NCBI GenBank assembly: GCA_036897485.1
Contig: JAYMTF010001137.1
Span: 1-25,981 of the forward strand
DNA from: Pelargonium nanum
Lineage: Eukaryota > Streptophyta > Magnoliopsida > Geraniales > Geraniaceae
Length of the DNA: 25,981 nt
Reading direction: 5' to 3'
In this document: one piece after another, positions 1 to 10,620 of the stretch
How the letters are laid out: the number at the start of each line of letters is the position of its first letter
Numbering within the stretch: the stretch's first letter is position 1
Position numbers and translations under genes: made by a program
The notes under the pieces: generated by a model
Databases searched by the model: none
What the model saw: the letters and a program-made list of their open reading frames with translations, nothing else
Told to the model about the DNA's origin: nothing

Positions 1-2237
1 ATAAAAGTTTGGGTACCAGATTTGGTAAACGCCACAAGTTTGGGTACTAATTTTGCCCTTATCCCTTTTAAGATATATGGAGTATAATAAATGAAATCCA
101 ACTCTTTTATTTCAAAATCTTGGTAAAATACTTCATTTCTCACCTCGTACTTCATTCGTCTCAAAATAAACGACATTGCTTTTTATTTTGAGGGAAGAAG
201 TTAGCTAGTTTTGTATATTTTATTTTTCATTATCATGCTCATTTGTGATGGATGACAAATTTACGGATACTAACTAACTTACTATAAAAACATTATTGGT
301 AATTTATGCGTTGCTAACTTCCTAAATAAGAAACAAGACACTTATTATGAGACAAAAATGCAAATGTAACACAACACTTATTTTTGGACTGATAAAATAT
401 TTGTTTCAAGCACGTATTTTTCATAGCTTTCGTAAAAAGAAAAAAAAATCACTCCTCGTCTTGTCGAAGCACCACAAAGGTTCTACGTCTCGTCGGGACA
501 TCATTAACACCTCGCCTTGTTCGGACATTAGTAACTACTTGAGGCGGTGTAGGCTCTTAGGAGCTTCGATCCACCCCATAATTCTCAAAAGTCAAGTTGG
601 AGCTTTATCCGGCACTCAAAAACACATATGAGGTCTTCACTTGACAGTGTGCTGAGTTTACACGATAAAAAGCACTGGTGAACATATTAACACATTGGAA
701 CAACAAACAGGTCATATAGTGTGGTTTGGGGGTCCCACTTGAACTCCGACAACATTGGCTACGCCTTGACGGAGCCAGGCCGGGGTCGGAGCACCCGACA
801 AAGCAACCATTTGGTTACGTGGTAACTGCAAATGCCAACGCAGTGTATTTAGACTCAAGCTCTCATATATAATACGGACCCCAACATACGTACATAGTTG
901 GGGCCCGCACAAAATTTGGAAGATTTTGTGGGATTGGTATTTGAATGGTCACTATTCATTTGGCCCACTCAGACAAACCCATCAACGATCATGATGCTGC
1001 TGGGCCCATTTAAAGTAACATCGCCGCCGGCCGTGGATTTTACGTCAAACTTGTGATCTGATCTCACACCACACCAGCTCAAAGACTAGTTATATAAAGC
1101 CTACCACTACTAGGTCAAAGGTAAGGATAGTCAACTCTTTTTCACTTGAGTCATTATTTACATTAAACGATAACTTACTTAGACATGATTTTATCGTCTT
1201 ACCACAAATTCAAGAGAAGTAACCTATCTTAGTGAAATGAGTAATATTTTGTATAGTTAGACTTTAAAAGTACTTTATTACAAGACACACGAAGAAAGAT
1301 TGTGATAACATGAATAAATTAATGGACATTATGTTAGATTGTGAAGTTTGATGAAAAAAGGTTTGCTGGTTATTGTTCAAGAAATGTAGCGCATTGAACG
1401 ACCATTCGATTTGCTTAAATGATTGAGTATATTGACATATTGTTTGAAAATTTGGTGAAAACAATTGAACGGTCATTCATATTTGTTGATTGACCGACAA
1501 GAAACCAAAATATTGGGAGCAAGTGCAAAGAATGGACTATGATCATTGGGATCTGTAAGACGCTAAAAAAGAGCCCAACAAGTCGTTGAAACGGGATGCG
1601 AAGGCAAGTCTGGACGGGGCCTCTTACGAGGATGATCCTAATACGATCCAAATAGATTTTAGGTACATGCCTCTGAAGGTCAATTATAGAGACCTACTGA
1701 GAGATGGATGAGCATAAAAAATTCACCTCTAGATAACAAAAGAGGAACAACTTCAACCAATTATGCTCCCTCCACGAGGGCTATATGTATTACTTACATG
1801 ATTACTTTCACCTCAAGAACCTGGTAGAAACATATTCAAGTAAGAAAAAATCGAGCAATTAAGAGCTAACCATGGGTGCCCGAGAGAAAAGAGGTCTCGC
1901 GAGAAAAAAAATGGTAGATAAGTTTGGTTCCCGCTAAGAATATGAAGAAAAAAAATGGTATGAGTCACCAAAATCATACCACTATTCGAGGAGCAATTTT
2001 GTTAAAGTTTTTATACTTGGCAATGGGATGACCCTATGTGGGGATCCAACGTAAAATATCACCCACAAAATGGAGCTAATGTGTTTCTAAAACGTTTTTG
2101 TAACACCATGATGTGAGTTACCACAAACTCTCATACTATGAATGCTTTATCAAAAGCTCCCCGGAGTTTGACCTCACCCTCGGAGGGCATTGAAGGTCTC
2201 GTGGTCCGAATTCTCCATTGAAGGCTCCGTTGAGCTC

Positions 2238-2300
2238 AAGCTTAGATGCTTCAATAAAGTTAAGCTTAGATGCTTCAACAAAGTTAAGCTTAGATGATTC
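2238..2300 (+). repeat. 24-bp tandem repeat, about 2.6 copies
   Basis: Units begin at 2238, 2262 and 2286; the last is partial. Each starts AAGCTTAGATG. The 24-bp period is a multiple of three, so one forward frame reads a repeated eight-residue unit of the type SLDASTKL. That frame (2218-2511) has no recognisable domain, so I treat this as a minisatellite rather than a gene. Confidence 0.7.
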
Positions 2301-2311
2301 GATTTTCTTCG

Positions 2312-2509
2312 ATTCATTTATTATATTCTCAACACCACCATTATTACTTCTACATCAATTTTCCAACATCACAACAAATAAAAAATTTGACAAGATAAAT
2401 CAATTGTCTTCATTCAAACACCGTTTTCGTGAATTAATTTTCACTTCTTTCGCACTTTCAATTCATTTATTATATTTCCAACACCACCATTATTACTTCT
2501 CCATCAATT
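2312..2509 (+). repeat. direct repeat, two 49-bp copies 149 bp apart
   Basis: Copy one is at 2312-2360 and copy two at 2461-2509. Both begin ATTCATTTATTATATT and end CATCAATT, and they differ at three of 49 positions by eye. The sequence between the copies is not obviously repeated. No target-site duplication or terminal motif links them to a named element. Confidence 0.75.
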
Positions 2510-2690
2510 AGATTGGCGCCAAGTTTATCACTAAAACAATTAAACTTAGTTCACACTACTTCATATTCATGTGTTAATGGAGTCAAAGGAAGTGCAATAT
2601 AACTATTGTTTCCTAGTTCAAACAAGTAGCTACTACCTCATTTCCTCCTACTTGTCGTTTTGTTGAGCAACAAAAGAGAAGAAGGTTAGG

Positions 2691-2698
2691 ATATATAG
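2691..2698 (+). promoter_or_regulatory. possible TATA box for the AT-hook gene
   Basis: ATATATAG lies about 255 bp upstream of the AT-hook start codon. A TATA box here would leave a leader of roughly 220 bases. AT-rich DNA produces such words often, so this is only a candidate. Confidence 0.2.
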
Positions 2699-2951
2699 TA
2701 CGTAGCATAAAAATAAGACACAGAAAAGGACATGAGATTTTTTATTTATTTATTTTTAGTGGCTTTGGAGTTAGGTTTCAACTCTTCTCTTTCAATCTCA
2801 TTATTTACACAATATTGGGTCTTGTCTCTAACCTCCAATAAGAGTGTGCATTCAATATTTATTGTTCTCTTTAACACTAATTTATTAGGTACTGGAGCAG
2901 AGAGAGAGCAAAGGGTTTTCAGATTCTGTAGTATTGGTCAAAAAGATATCT

Positions 2952-3260
2952 ATGGGAAAGAAGAAGCCACAGAAAACAAAGGAGCTTGCAGTGGCCATAG
3001 CAGAAGCTTCATCAGCAACAGAGGAACAAGAACAAGAACAAGAGCAGGTTCAGACAACTCCGAGGAGGAGAGGCAGACCTCGGAAGATCAGTACTGTAGA
3101 TGATGCAGTTTCAGCTGCAGATGCAGAGAATCATCAATCCAAGAAAGCTAAAACTGATGTTGAAGAAGGAGAAGATAAAAATCTGCAGGAACAGAAAGTA
3201 TTGGCTCCAAGAAGTAGCAGCAGAGCAAGGCGCAAGAGCAAGCCCAGAAAGAGCACTTAA
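2952..3260 (+). CDS. small AT-hook protein, 102 aa, single exon
   Basis: This is an intronless frame starting at ATG 2952. An in-frame TTG further up gives a longer but less likely start. The protein is very hydrophilic. It has a basic N-terminus (MGKKKPQKTK), a Glu/Gln run at about residues 24-34 encoded by an imperfect GAACAA repeat, a core AT-hook RRRGRPRK at residues 38-45, a middle segment with the basic patch KKAK at 64-67, an acidic patch (EEGED) and a basic Ser/Arg/Lys C-terminus (RARRKSKPRK). The GRP core flanked by Arg/Lys is the minor-groove binding element of HMGA-type proteins, so nuclear, AT-rich-DNA binding is inferred. There is no linker-histone domain as in full plant HMGA and no PPC domain as in AHL proteins, so this is neither. 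It could be a lineage-specific architectural protein. The hook is clear; the gene call is moderately sure. Confidence 0.65.
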   Translation: MGKKKPQKTKELAVAIAEASSATEEQEQEQEQVQTTPRRRGRPRKISTVDDAVSAADAENHQSKKAKTDVEEGEDKNLQEQKVLAPRSSSRARRKSKPRKST

Positions 3261-4751
3261 TTAATTAATTAGCTAATATTTTCTTTTCGATTTGTTGATT
3301 CTTTGTGCTAATTGCTATGAATCAAGAATCAACAAGCTATATATATATATATAAATTAAGATCATCAAATGGTTTCTAGTTGTTTGTGATCGATCGTGTG
3401 TATATTAATTGTAATTATAATGCTTATTTTTGTAGTTTAATTGTTTTAATTATAGGGTTGATTGAGTGATAATAGTAATTATTTTATTAGCTGGCTGTTC
3501 CGTAGTTTTTATTGGCGTCGTGGTCGTTATCCATATGAAGAGGCGCGTGATGGTGAGGAGGGTGTCGTTTTGGAAGCAGCAAAGGCAGAGCGAGAGAGTG
3601 CCACGCGCCGCCGTAGTGTTGTTGGGACCGCTGCGCTCACTGAACTAGTTGGTGTGGTGTGGGGTCCACCACACCAAAATGAAATCTCTTTTGCTTCACT
3701 CTTTAATTTTTTTATATTTATAATAATAAATAAATGGGGAAATAAGGTGGAAGCTGTACGCTGACCGTTGACGTATCCAGTTACCGCGTAAGCTTAATTA
3801 CGAGAGTGTCATTGGTGGATTGCAATTTTAGTGAGAGTGCCGAGTCAGCTCAGAAGCAGCTGCACTTTCCAGAGTCAAAATGATATTGGAGATAATTATT
3901 AAGCTCACTCAAAAACATACATACTTACGTATTAACAAATTTTCTTTTGTATCAATTCTATTTTCACTCCACAAAAAGGAGTAGCATTTCATTTTTGTTT
4001 GTGAGAGTGGTAACTTTAAGACTTGCGCATGTTAGAGACGGTGCTCAAAATAAATCGAACAGTATAATAAATAGTTGATCATTAATACTACTATCGTTGT
4101 TTAGTCATGAGTAAAGCGTTTTATTATTAACCGATTTTCTTGATTGAACAATTCAAATTGATAATAGGACTCCAAGACCACTTGAATGGTATTACGAAGA
4201 AGTAAGACTTATTTAGTAGTTTGCCAAATAATTCTTTCAAACACATATTTTGCAAAATCTTTTATTAGACATGACATGCGGCAATTAAAGGATAAGAAGC
4301 AGTGACACTGACAGATATAGATTAGACTTTAGAGAGGCTCTTTTCTTCTGCCTCTTTCGCTTCGATTATCTGCAACGCCACTTGTGGAAATGTATTTACT
4401 TTTGTAGATTAGTAGCTACACACTACACAACCATTCATTTTACATAAACACATCGACAAGATTACGAGTATTGGGCTGTATCTTCATCATCTACTTTTTC
4501 CTAGTTGTGCCTTGAATCACCTGCTGAAATCAGCAAACAATTTTATGGCTGTAATCTGGTTGAATCAAGAGGTTACTGAATCATCTTCTACATAACATTA
4601 TATGAGAATAATACAACAAACGGTGTGGGTGGGTCTCTTAAAATGGATCCTCTAAGCTCAAAATTTTGGAAGAGAACAAAAATTGTCATTTAATACAAAA
4701 TTGTTATGTAACTAAAGTACATAAGCATTCTATCTCGCAGCAATAAAATAT
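3261..4751. other. intergenic region with a GC-richer island at 3500-3665
   Basis: No gene can be supported here. At 3466-3764 two overlapping forward frames stay open across a GC-richer patch. One reads as a hydrophobic stretch followed by basic residues, but neither begins with ATG in a plausible place. The part near 4750 lies downstream of the minus-strand TYW1 stop codon and must include its 3' untranslated region, although I see no clear AATAAA on that strand. Confidence 0.4.
3338..3353. repeat. (TA)8 microsatellite
   Basis: Eight uninterrupted TA units lie about 80 bp past the stop codon of the AT-hook gene, probably in its 3' untranslated or flanking sequence. Confidence 0.9.
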
Positions 4752-7700
4752 CTAACTGGATGGTCGATTGTTTGATTTGTGATGTCGCTCCTTTTTGTAC
4801 CGGATATGTTCTGGGTCAAATCCACCTTCCTCTGCTCCATAGACAGCCCAGGATGGTGTTGCTGCCATGTAGTCCTTGCTACTAAAAGTTGCTCCTGAAG
4901 CAACCTGCTTTTTCAAAGAGAATGGAATGACGGGAAGTTTATTTATGACTAGGCAATATAGAAAAAGAAATGTGATCATACTAACCAGGTCGTGAAACTT
5001 TTCATAGTCTATCCATGTGAACCATTGGCCATTGACCTTGAACTTCTCGGTTCTTGCCAAGAGAACGCAGCATGAATGGGCGTGCTCACAAGCCACCTCA
5101 TACTCTCCTTCGCTTTTTTTAGCCAATGCCTCTGAAAAGTCTTTTACATCAGCGTGCCACGGCACATTCTCCATTGTCAACTTTGATGTGGCAGACCTAC
5201 ACAAAGACCCTCGTGATTATGGAAGGCACAGCATTGTAGATGATAAAAAAAAACATGGCGAGACAGACAGAACTCACGTTCCACAATACGTCACGCCTTT
5301 GATTTCAACAAAGTCGGGCTTTCCGATGCTAAAGAGATTAAAATAGGCATCTATTTCTTCTGTATTCCATCCCTTCACCAGTGTTAATCTGTACACAGTT
5401 CTCTGATGTTTGTCTCTGAGGGCTTTCAAGGAATCCTGGCAATCAAATAGCAAGTAAGCTCATATAAACACGTCTATGCTTTCATCATGTTATGCTAGCA
5501 GAGCGAAAGGGTTTTGTATCTCAATTATTATGGAAACTTACAAGAAATCTCTCCCAAAAGTCCCCGAAGAGAGGTCTATCAATTGCCTTCAAACTCTCCT
5601 TTGTTGCAGCATCTATGCTTACGTATAACTGCGTGTATAAAAGAAATTTAACATAATTCCTATAGATGATTATAACAAAGAAAATCTACAGAGGTCTCTG
5701 ATTCTTCTGAACTAAAAATGAAACAGAATCCTGCAAACCTGGGTGATGGGTCTGAGCTCTCTGATTTTGTCAGGGAACTGTGCATTTGTTACTAGAAATG
5801 TAGAAATTCTTCTATGGTGCAGTTCATCCACAAGCATGTTAATCTCTGGATACATGATTGGTTCACCAACAAGTGATAAGGCACAATGCCTGGGAGAAAG
5901 GCCTTCTGCCAATCGCTCCACTGTAACACCTGTAGGAATATAAATTTCCTTTAATAAAATGAATGGGTTTCGATACTGCAAATTGACCACAAAAGAATTC
6001 AAGAACAGCAAAATCTTAATGATCAATGCTTGTCAAATGTTTAGTTTTAAGGAACTAATTCAAGAGTTCCATAGTAGGCTATAAGAATTCATATTAAAAA
6101 GCATACTAAATCATAAAAATAACATATATTAACTTTGTCCAACATGTCATGATTCATAACTTTAAACATGCATCACTCTGTAACCTCTGTTAATGCTCCG
6201 TTTATTGCAAAAGTTACATGCCACCTAAATTAGCAAAGTCCAACATGCAATCTAAATAATATGCCAAAGAAGTCAATAATTAAACCCTGACATGAATTGC
6301 AGCAGATTGTAGACCACCAATTCATTTTGGGAGTGGCATGGAATTCCAGCATAAGTCATTTACATTATAATCAGATAGCATTTTTCTCAACCATGTGACT
6401 TTTGTCACCAAGTCCACATCATTATTTCATTGAAGATCAAGACTACAGCAAAACTCAGAAGTCAGAACCCCTAAACATTTGACAAGTACATGCACACAAA
6501 ACTTACCAGGAACTCCCTTCATCTGCTTTATCATCTTTGTATGAAGGTCTATGGCAGAATTAACAATCACTAATGGATCATCCATCTTCCACTTCCAACT
6601 CTTTCCTACAGGATTTGTGTGATGCCTCCAACAGAATACACATTTATTGGCGCATGCCAAACTAGGGGTTGCCTCCATGCATCTGTTTCATCTCAAATTT
6701 GGATAAATTTACGTTACTGTACAAGTATTTTCAACAATGAACTACAAATATAAAATTTGAATCATAAGTGAGAAACCAGGTCATAATGAACTATTAATTT
6801 ACTGTTTTCTATCATAATTAACTACAACCTATAGTATTTAATAATTACAGAAAAATTACAATCTAAGTCCAATAGGATCAGTTCCAAAGGTTTACACACA
6901 AGGCAACTAGTACACCTTGGTCTGAAGCCAATTAGAAAGCAAACAGCAGGGTCGGCCTGTGCATGTTGGTGTTTGCACACACTTTAAGGCATAAACATGT
7001 ATGGGAAGAAGATAACATACATAGGCAAATATTTGAGTGTGCATACATGAAATTGTGTTTGCATGTATGAGCCCATTATGAAGGCCAAGGGTTCCACTAC
7101 TCAAAAAATTCTAATGATACTAAAACTCACCAAAGAACTAGGCAATATTTTAGTCCAACCCAAACATTAGCTGGACAGGGTTTAATAACTACAAATCTAC
7201 CATCACAATACGAGATATTTTGAAAATCTCGGTTTCAAAAATACATGCTGATTCATAGTTCTTAGTAAAATTATCTGGAAAGGCTTAGTAAGTTAAAAAT
7301 CCAGTTCTTCAGTTGAAACCTAAGAATTTGCTAATAGACTAGCAAATTTTTTGAAATCATGAGTCTAAAAGAAGCAGGGACCAACTACTTTCTAGTGCCT
7401 CGACTCACTGCTAAAAATGATTTTAAAATACAGGTAACCATAAAAACAGATCCATAATACATATAAACATTGAGCATATAGAGAAATAGCAAAGATTTTG
7501 AATTCCAATTATGCCAAAAGAGACACCATCTCTGCAAGTCATCATGACCACAAAATGTAACATAATTACCTGTGACTCTCTATACCATAAAACGAGTGCT
7601 TGTAGCAGCCTCCTCGCCCCCTCAGTTGTGATTTGGTCCATCTACAAATTTTAACGCCACTATGTGAACCGATAATCTTATATCCCTGCAAATTTGAAAT

Positions 7701-9852
7701 CATTTGTTGAGAGCTGATTAGATTTATTTTTTTCCAGATACAGTAGTTAATTAACTAGAACTACTACAGGACTGCCTAGTCCATCAATCAGAACCATAAT
7801 ATTGAATTATATTCCCTGATCGAATGAGTGCCTCCAAATGTTTATCAGTGACAAAATGCATGTCCATTACCATAAAGTGAGAACACTGACTTTCTAACTT
7901 TCTCACTTAAGCTTTCGTGAAGAAGTAAAACAAACGACAGCAGTCACAGCAATAGCAATAAGATCCGACTCCCACCAGTCCCAACAAATTCAATTGCAGG
8001 TAGCATGGATGTCAACAACTCTATAATAAAGAAGCTTACTTACTATGATTCAAGCTTCCAAACAGTGCAATTAAAAAAACCAAGTTTTAATAAAAAAAAT
8101 TATATTCAACTCCTTGCGTGAATTTAAACAAGTTTGAAAGACTAGTCTGCTTTAACTTTAGTTCATCACTTCAAGAACAAAAATTTGTTCCACAGCGTGG
8201 CATCTAAGACGTAAACCATCATTTCAGAAGCATTAAAAGATGGTTGATATATCTCATAATAAGATATAATCGACTCCAAAATAACACAAATGATACTTGT
8301 CAGGTTACTTTTATCACAATCACTGTTGTACTAGAGTTACCCCATTCACAATTACGAGTACAAAATTATGAACATAATAGGATTTGCACCAATATAATTC
8401 ATGTGACAACCAAGCATCACCTCAAAAATGGGTCGACCAGCAAGCCGTAATTACATTCTAGTTGCCACTCACTTAACTCATACCTCAATTGATAAGAGGA
8501 GAGGGACCAAGTGGAATTCAGAATAACAGAGCTCAAATTACCTATAAAATCAGCTCGCACCTCAACATGTTACACTGACTAATCCAAACCCAAGGCCAAA
8601 TAGGTAGTTTATTGAATAAAGAAACTAGCTGCAAAAGGATAACTCTTTAGCCCTTACGTTTAAAAACTTGCTAATAAAGGGAAAGAGTGAGGAAGAAAAG
8701 ACTAATACAGAAACTGCATAAAATCTATTCCCAGTTCAGTGGGAGTAGAGAGCAAGCATATCACATACAAGTTCAATCAAGAATGAACTAAAATTAATGC
8801 TTAAGCATCTACCATGGATAGAGATATGCCATAATAAAGAGTCAATGATGATTAATGAAGCACCATGAATATTCTTGCAAAGAGAATACTGTTTAAAGAA
8901 CATTATTCTAATTCAAAACTTTTCATTGCTATATAGCATAACTCGATTGATCGCGTCACATTTAACAAGTTGGCATTTTGATGAAGCATACCTGTTTTTC
9001 CAAACTGGCTCTGATAACCGGAGTTACCATTTCTCTTTTGCCATTCACTTTGCCATTAGTTTCAGTAACTGCCATTGTTGTCCCCGGCTTCCTCCTCGGC
9101 CCTTTACCGGCAATATCCTCAAGATCAACAACCACAGACTCCGACCCACTATTTTCTTCTTCCTCCTCTTCCACTTCCTCTATACTTTCAGCATCACTCT
9201 CATCACCAACCCCAGAACACAAAGCTTCCCCATTCTCCACAACACCACCCTTCAACACCCTCACCACCTTGTTACTCCAACCCTCAAACACATCATCCAA
9301 ATCGCCCCCATCCACATCGCCCTCCCAAAGTGGAAACATCTCCTCCGCACCCAGCGCCCTCATCTGCCTCGAGAAGTCCCGCGCCACCGCATTGTACGTC
9401 GCGCCATACGCCCGGCTCCCGACCCCGAAAACCGCGAATTTGCAGCGCGTGAGCAGCAACGACCCGACCCGGAAATCGTGGGCGCTCTCGGCGAGCCAAT
9501 TGGCGAAGAACTTGGCGCTGGGCGGCGGTTTCCCATCGTCCCAAGTGGAAGCGACGATCAGGACTAGCGTCTCCTTCGGGAAGTCTTCGGGCTCGTAGTC
9601 TTTGGGATCGACTAGTTCGAATGGGAGATTGTTGGTGGTGAGGAGATTGAGGAGGCGCTGAGCTAGGGTTTTTGAGGTTCCGGTTTGGGAAATGAAGAAA
9701 AGCTTGCCTTTTCGAGAGGATGGATTGGGGTTAGGGTTTTGGGAGAGCTTGAGGCGCTTGAGAAGGCGCGATTTGTAGAAGCAATAGAAGGTGGTGGCTG
9801 AGAGGATGGTGAGGAGGGCGAGATGGGCGTGAAGTGAAGAGGGAGGAGACAT
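4752..9852 (-). CDS. TYW1: tRNA 4-demethylwyosine synthase TYW1, 650 aa, 8 exons
   Basis: Exons (minus strand): 9852-8992, 7685-7570, 6682-6507, 5929-5739, 5628-5542, 5435-5278, 5196-4986, 4904-4752; 1953 bases, all junctions in frame with GT-AG introns. Family knowledge: TYW1 condenses N1-methylguanosine-37 of tRNA(Phe) with pyruvate to make the tricyclic 4-demethylwyosine, the second step of wybutosine synthesis. Residues 11-26 are hydrophobic and followed by KSRLLKR, a likely membrane anchor; yeast TYW1 is at the ER. A flavodoxin domain spans about 48-200, with FMN-phosphate loop SQTGTSKT at 55-62. An acidic linker (about 217-245) leads to the radical-SAM half, where Cys336, Cys340 and Cys343 form the CX3CX2C cluster motif (CANKCVFCW). 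Further family segments are LSLVGEPIMYPEIN, FLVTNAQFP and YVSIDAATKESL. The start at 9852 is the first in-frame ATG and gives the usual plant length. Intron 1 (1306 bp) and intron 2 (887 bp) hold no gene I can see. I am very sure of the family. Confidence 0.96.
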
Positions 9853-10316
9853 GATTGGGTGTGTGGTTCCTCTGGGTTTTGGGAGGGTTTAAGGAAATTG
9901 AGCGAGCTTCAAGGAGACGCAGTGGAATGGTAGTGTGGTTCATGTTTCAGAGGTAGGAGAAGGCAGGGACGATGAATTGGGCCTCAACTCAGAATCTGTG
10001 TCGTTTTGTGGCCCAAGGATATGGAATTATCTTTTGGGCTTCCTTAAATGGGCTCAGCCCAATCCTAAAGGGTTTTCAAATCTGTTTTCTTACAAGTACT
10101 CAATGTCATTACCACTTGTACAATTTGGACTGCAACCGCAAACTTATCCGACCAACTGTTGGAACCAAATTGGATTGGATCGATCGAATTTGCACATTTT
10201 TGCTTTATAAAGTAAAATTCGACTTTATCTATCCCAAAATTCGAATGAACACTAAGAAATTTCGAGTTGGGTTCGAATTAACTTCAGCAACCCAAACTCG
10301 AAATTGACACCTCCAC

Positions 10317-10432
10317 GCTGATCAGCCTGATGATGCCTTAACTAAATCTCTGGCCAAGACACATTTTATGCCTTTCGGGACAAGATTGGAGTTCTAAACC
10401 GACCTCCATCTTGTGAGGGCCTATTTATGGAT
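10317..10432 (+). mobile_element. Ty1/copia retrotransposon remnant (end of RNase H)
   Basis: The plus strand at 10317-10397 translates to the typical C-terminal end of copia RNase H: ADQPDDALTKSLAKTHF, then, after a one-base deletion near 10374-10378, the continuation RDKIGVL. A purine-rich TTGTGAGGG at 10411-10419 lies where a polypurine tract is expected, and following bases could be LTR-derived. Nothing of integrase or reverse transcriptase is present upstream, so this is a short dead relic. The DALTK and RDKIGV words are strongly characteristic of this family; the exact right end is not determined. Confidence 0.7.
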
Positions 10433-10499
10433 ATTTGGTCTCTTTTGAAGTTGTATATGTGTTATCTCATACATAAGTTTTTTCAAACAGAACTACACA

Positions 10500-10620
10500 A
10501 CAGGGGTACCTCTCCCCTTAAAATCTCACTCCTCCCCACCCGACTCAAGGAATCGAACCCACGACCTCTCACAAAGAGGTGTGTCAAACAGGTTATTTTC
10601 TGTCATAAGCTATTGTATAA
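10500..10620 (-). repeat. tRNA-derived SINE-like segment
   Basis: On the minus strand this shows, in tRNA order, an A-box-like TAGCTTATGAC (10612-10602), a hairpin with a five-base stem ACCTC/GAGGT and seven-base loop TTTGTGA (10580-10564) shaped like an anticodon arm, and a B box GGGTTCGATTCC (10560-10549). It is not a working tRNA: the D-arm region is about 12 bases too long, the variable loop is nearly absent and the T stem pairs poorly. The spacing of about 50 bases between boxes fits a tRNA-derived SINE head. The element's tail and limits are uncertain, and it could instead be a chance match beside the copia relic. Confidence 0.4.

Larger units (their letters stand above)
1..2690. other. 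intergenic region, no supportable gene
   Basis: Both strands carry only short open frames with no domain I recognise, and most begin at non-conserved positions. The first 60 bases repeat the word TTTGGGTAC at 8-16 and 40-48, a style common in decayed plant transposon ends. A TATA-like TTATATAAAG at 1090-1099 is followed by no conserved reading frame. A-rich patches near 1900-1960 resemble each other. The two clear repeats at 2238-2300 and 2312-2509 are listed separately. Overall this looks like spacer with old transposon debris. Confidence 0.5.

Noticed and set aside
347-631. 94-codon plus frame near the left end
   Set aside because: Composition is that of random AT-rich DNA (Lys/Phe/Ser runs) with no recognised motif or promoter.
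2732-3103. 123-codon plus frame overlapping the AT-hook gene
   Set aside because: Its second half is the AT-hook gene read in the wrong frame and its first half is AT-rich leader sequence. It has no domain.
8875-9598. Long plus-strand open frames (230 and 206 codons) over TYW1 exon 1
   Set aside because: They are antisense to the GC-rich, clearly conserved flavodoxin exon, are rich in Pro, Ser and His as expected of shadows, and match no family.
10549-10612. Functional tRNA-Thr gene
   Set aside because: The D-arm region is too long, the variable loop is nearly missing, the T stem is poorly paired and no acceptor stem closes, so only a derived element is plausible.
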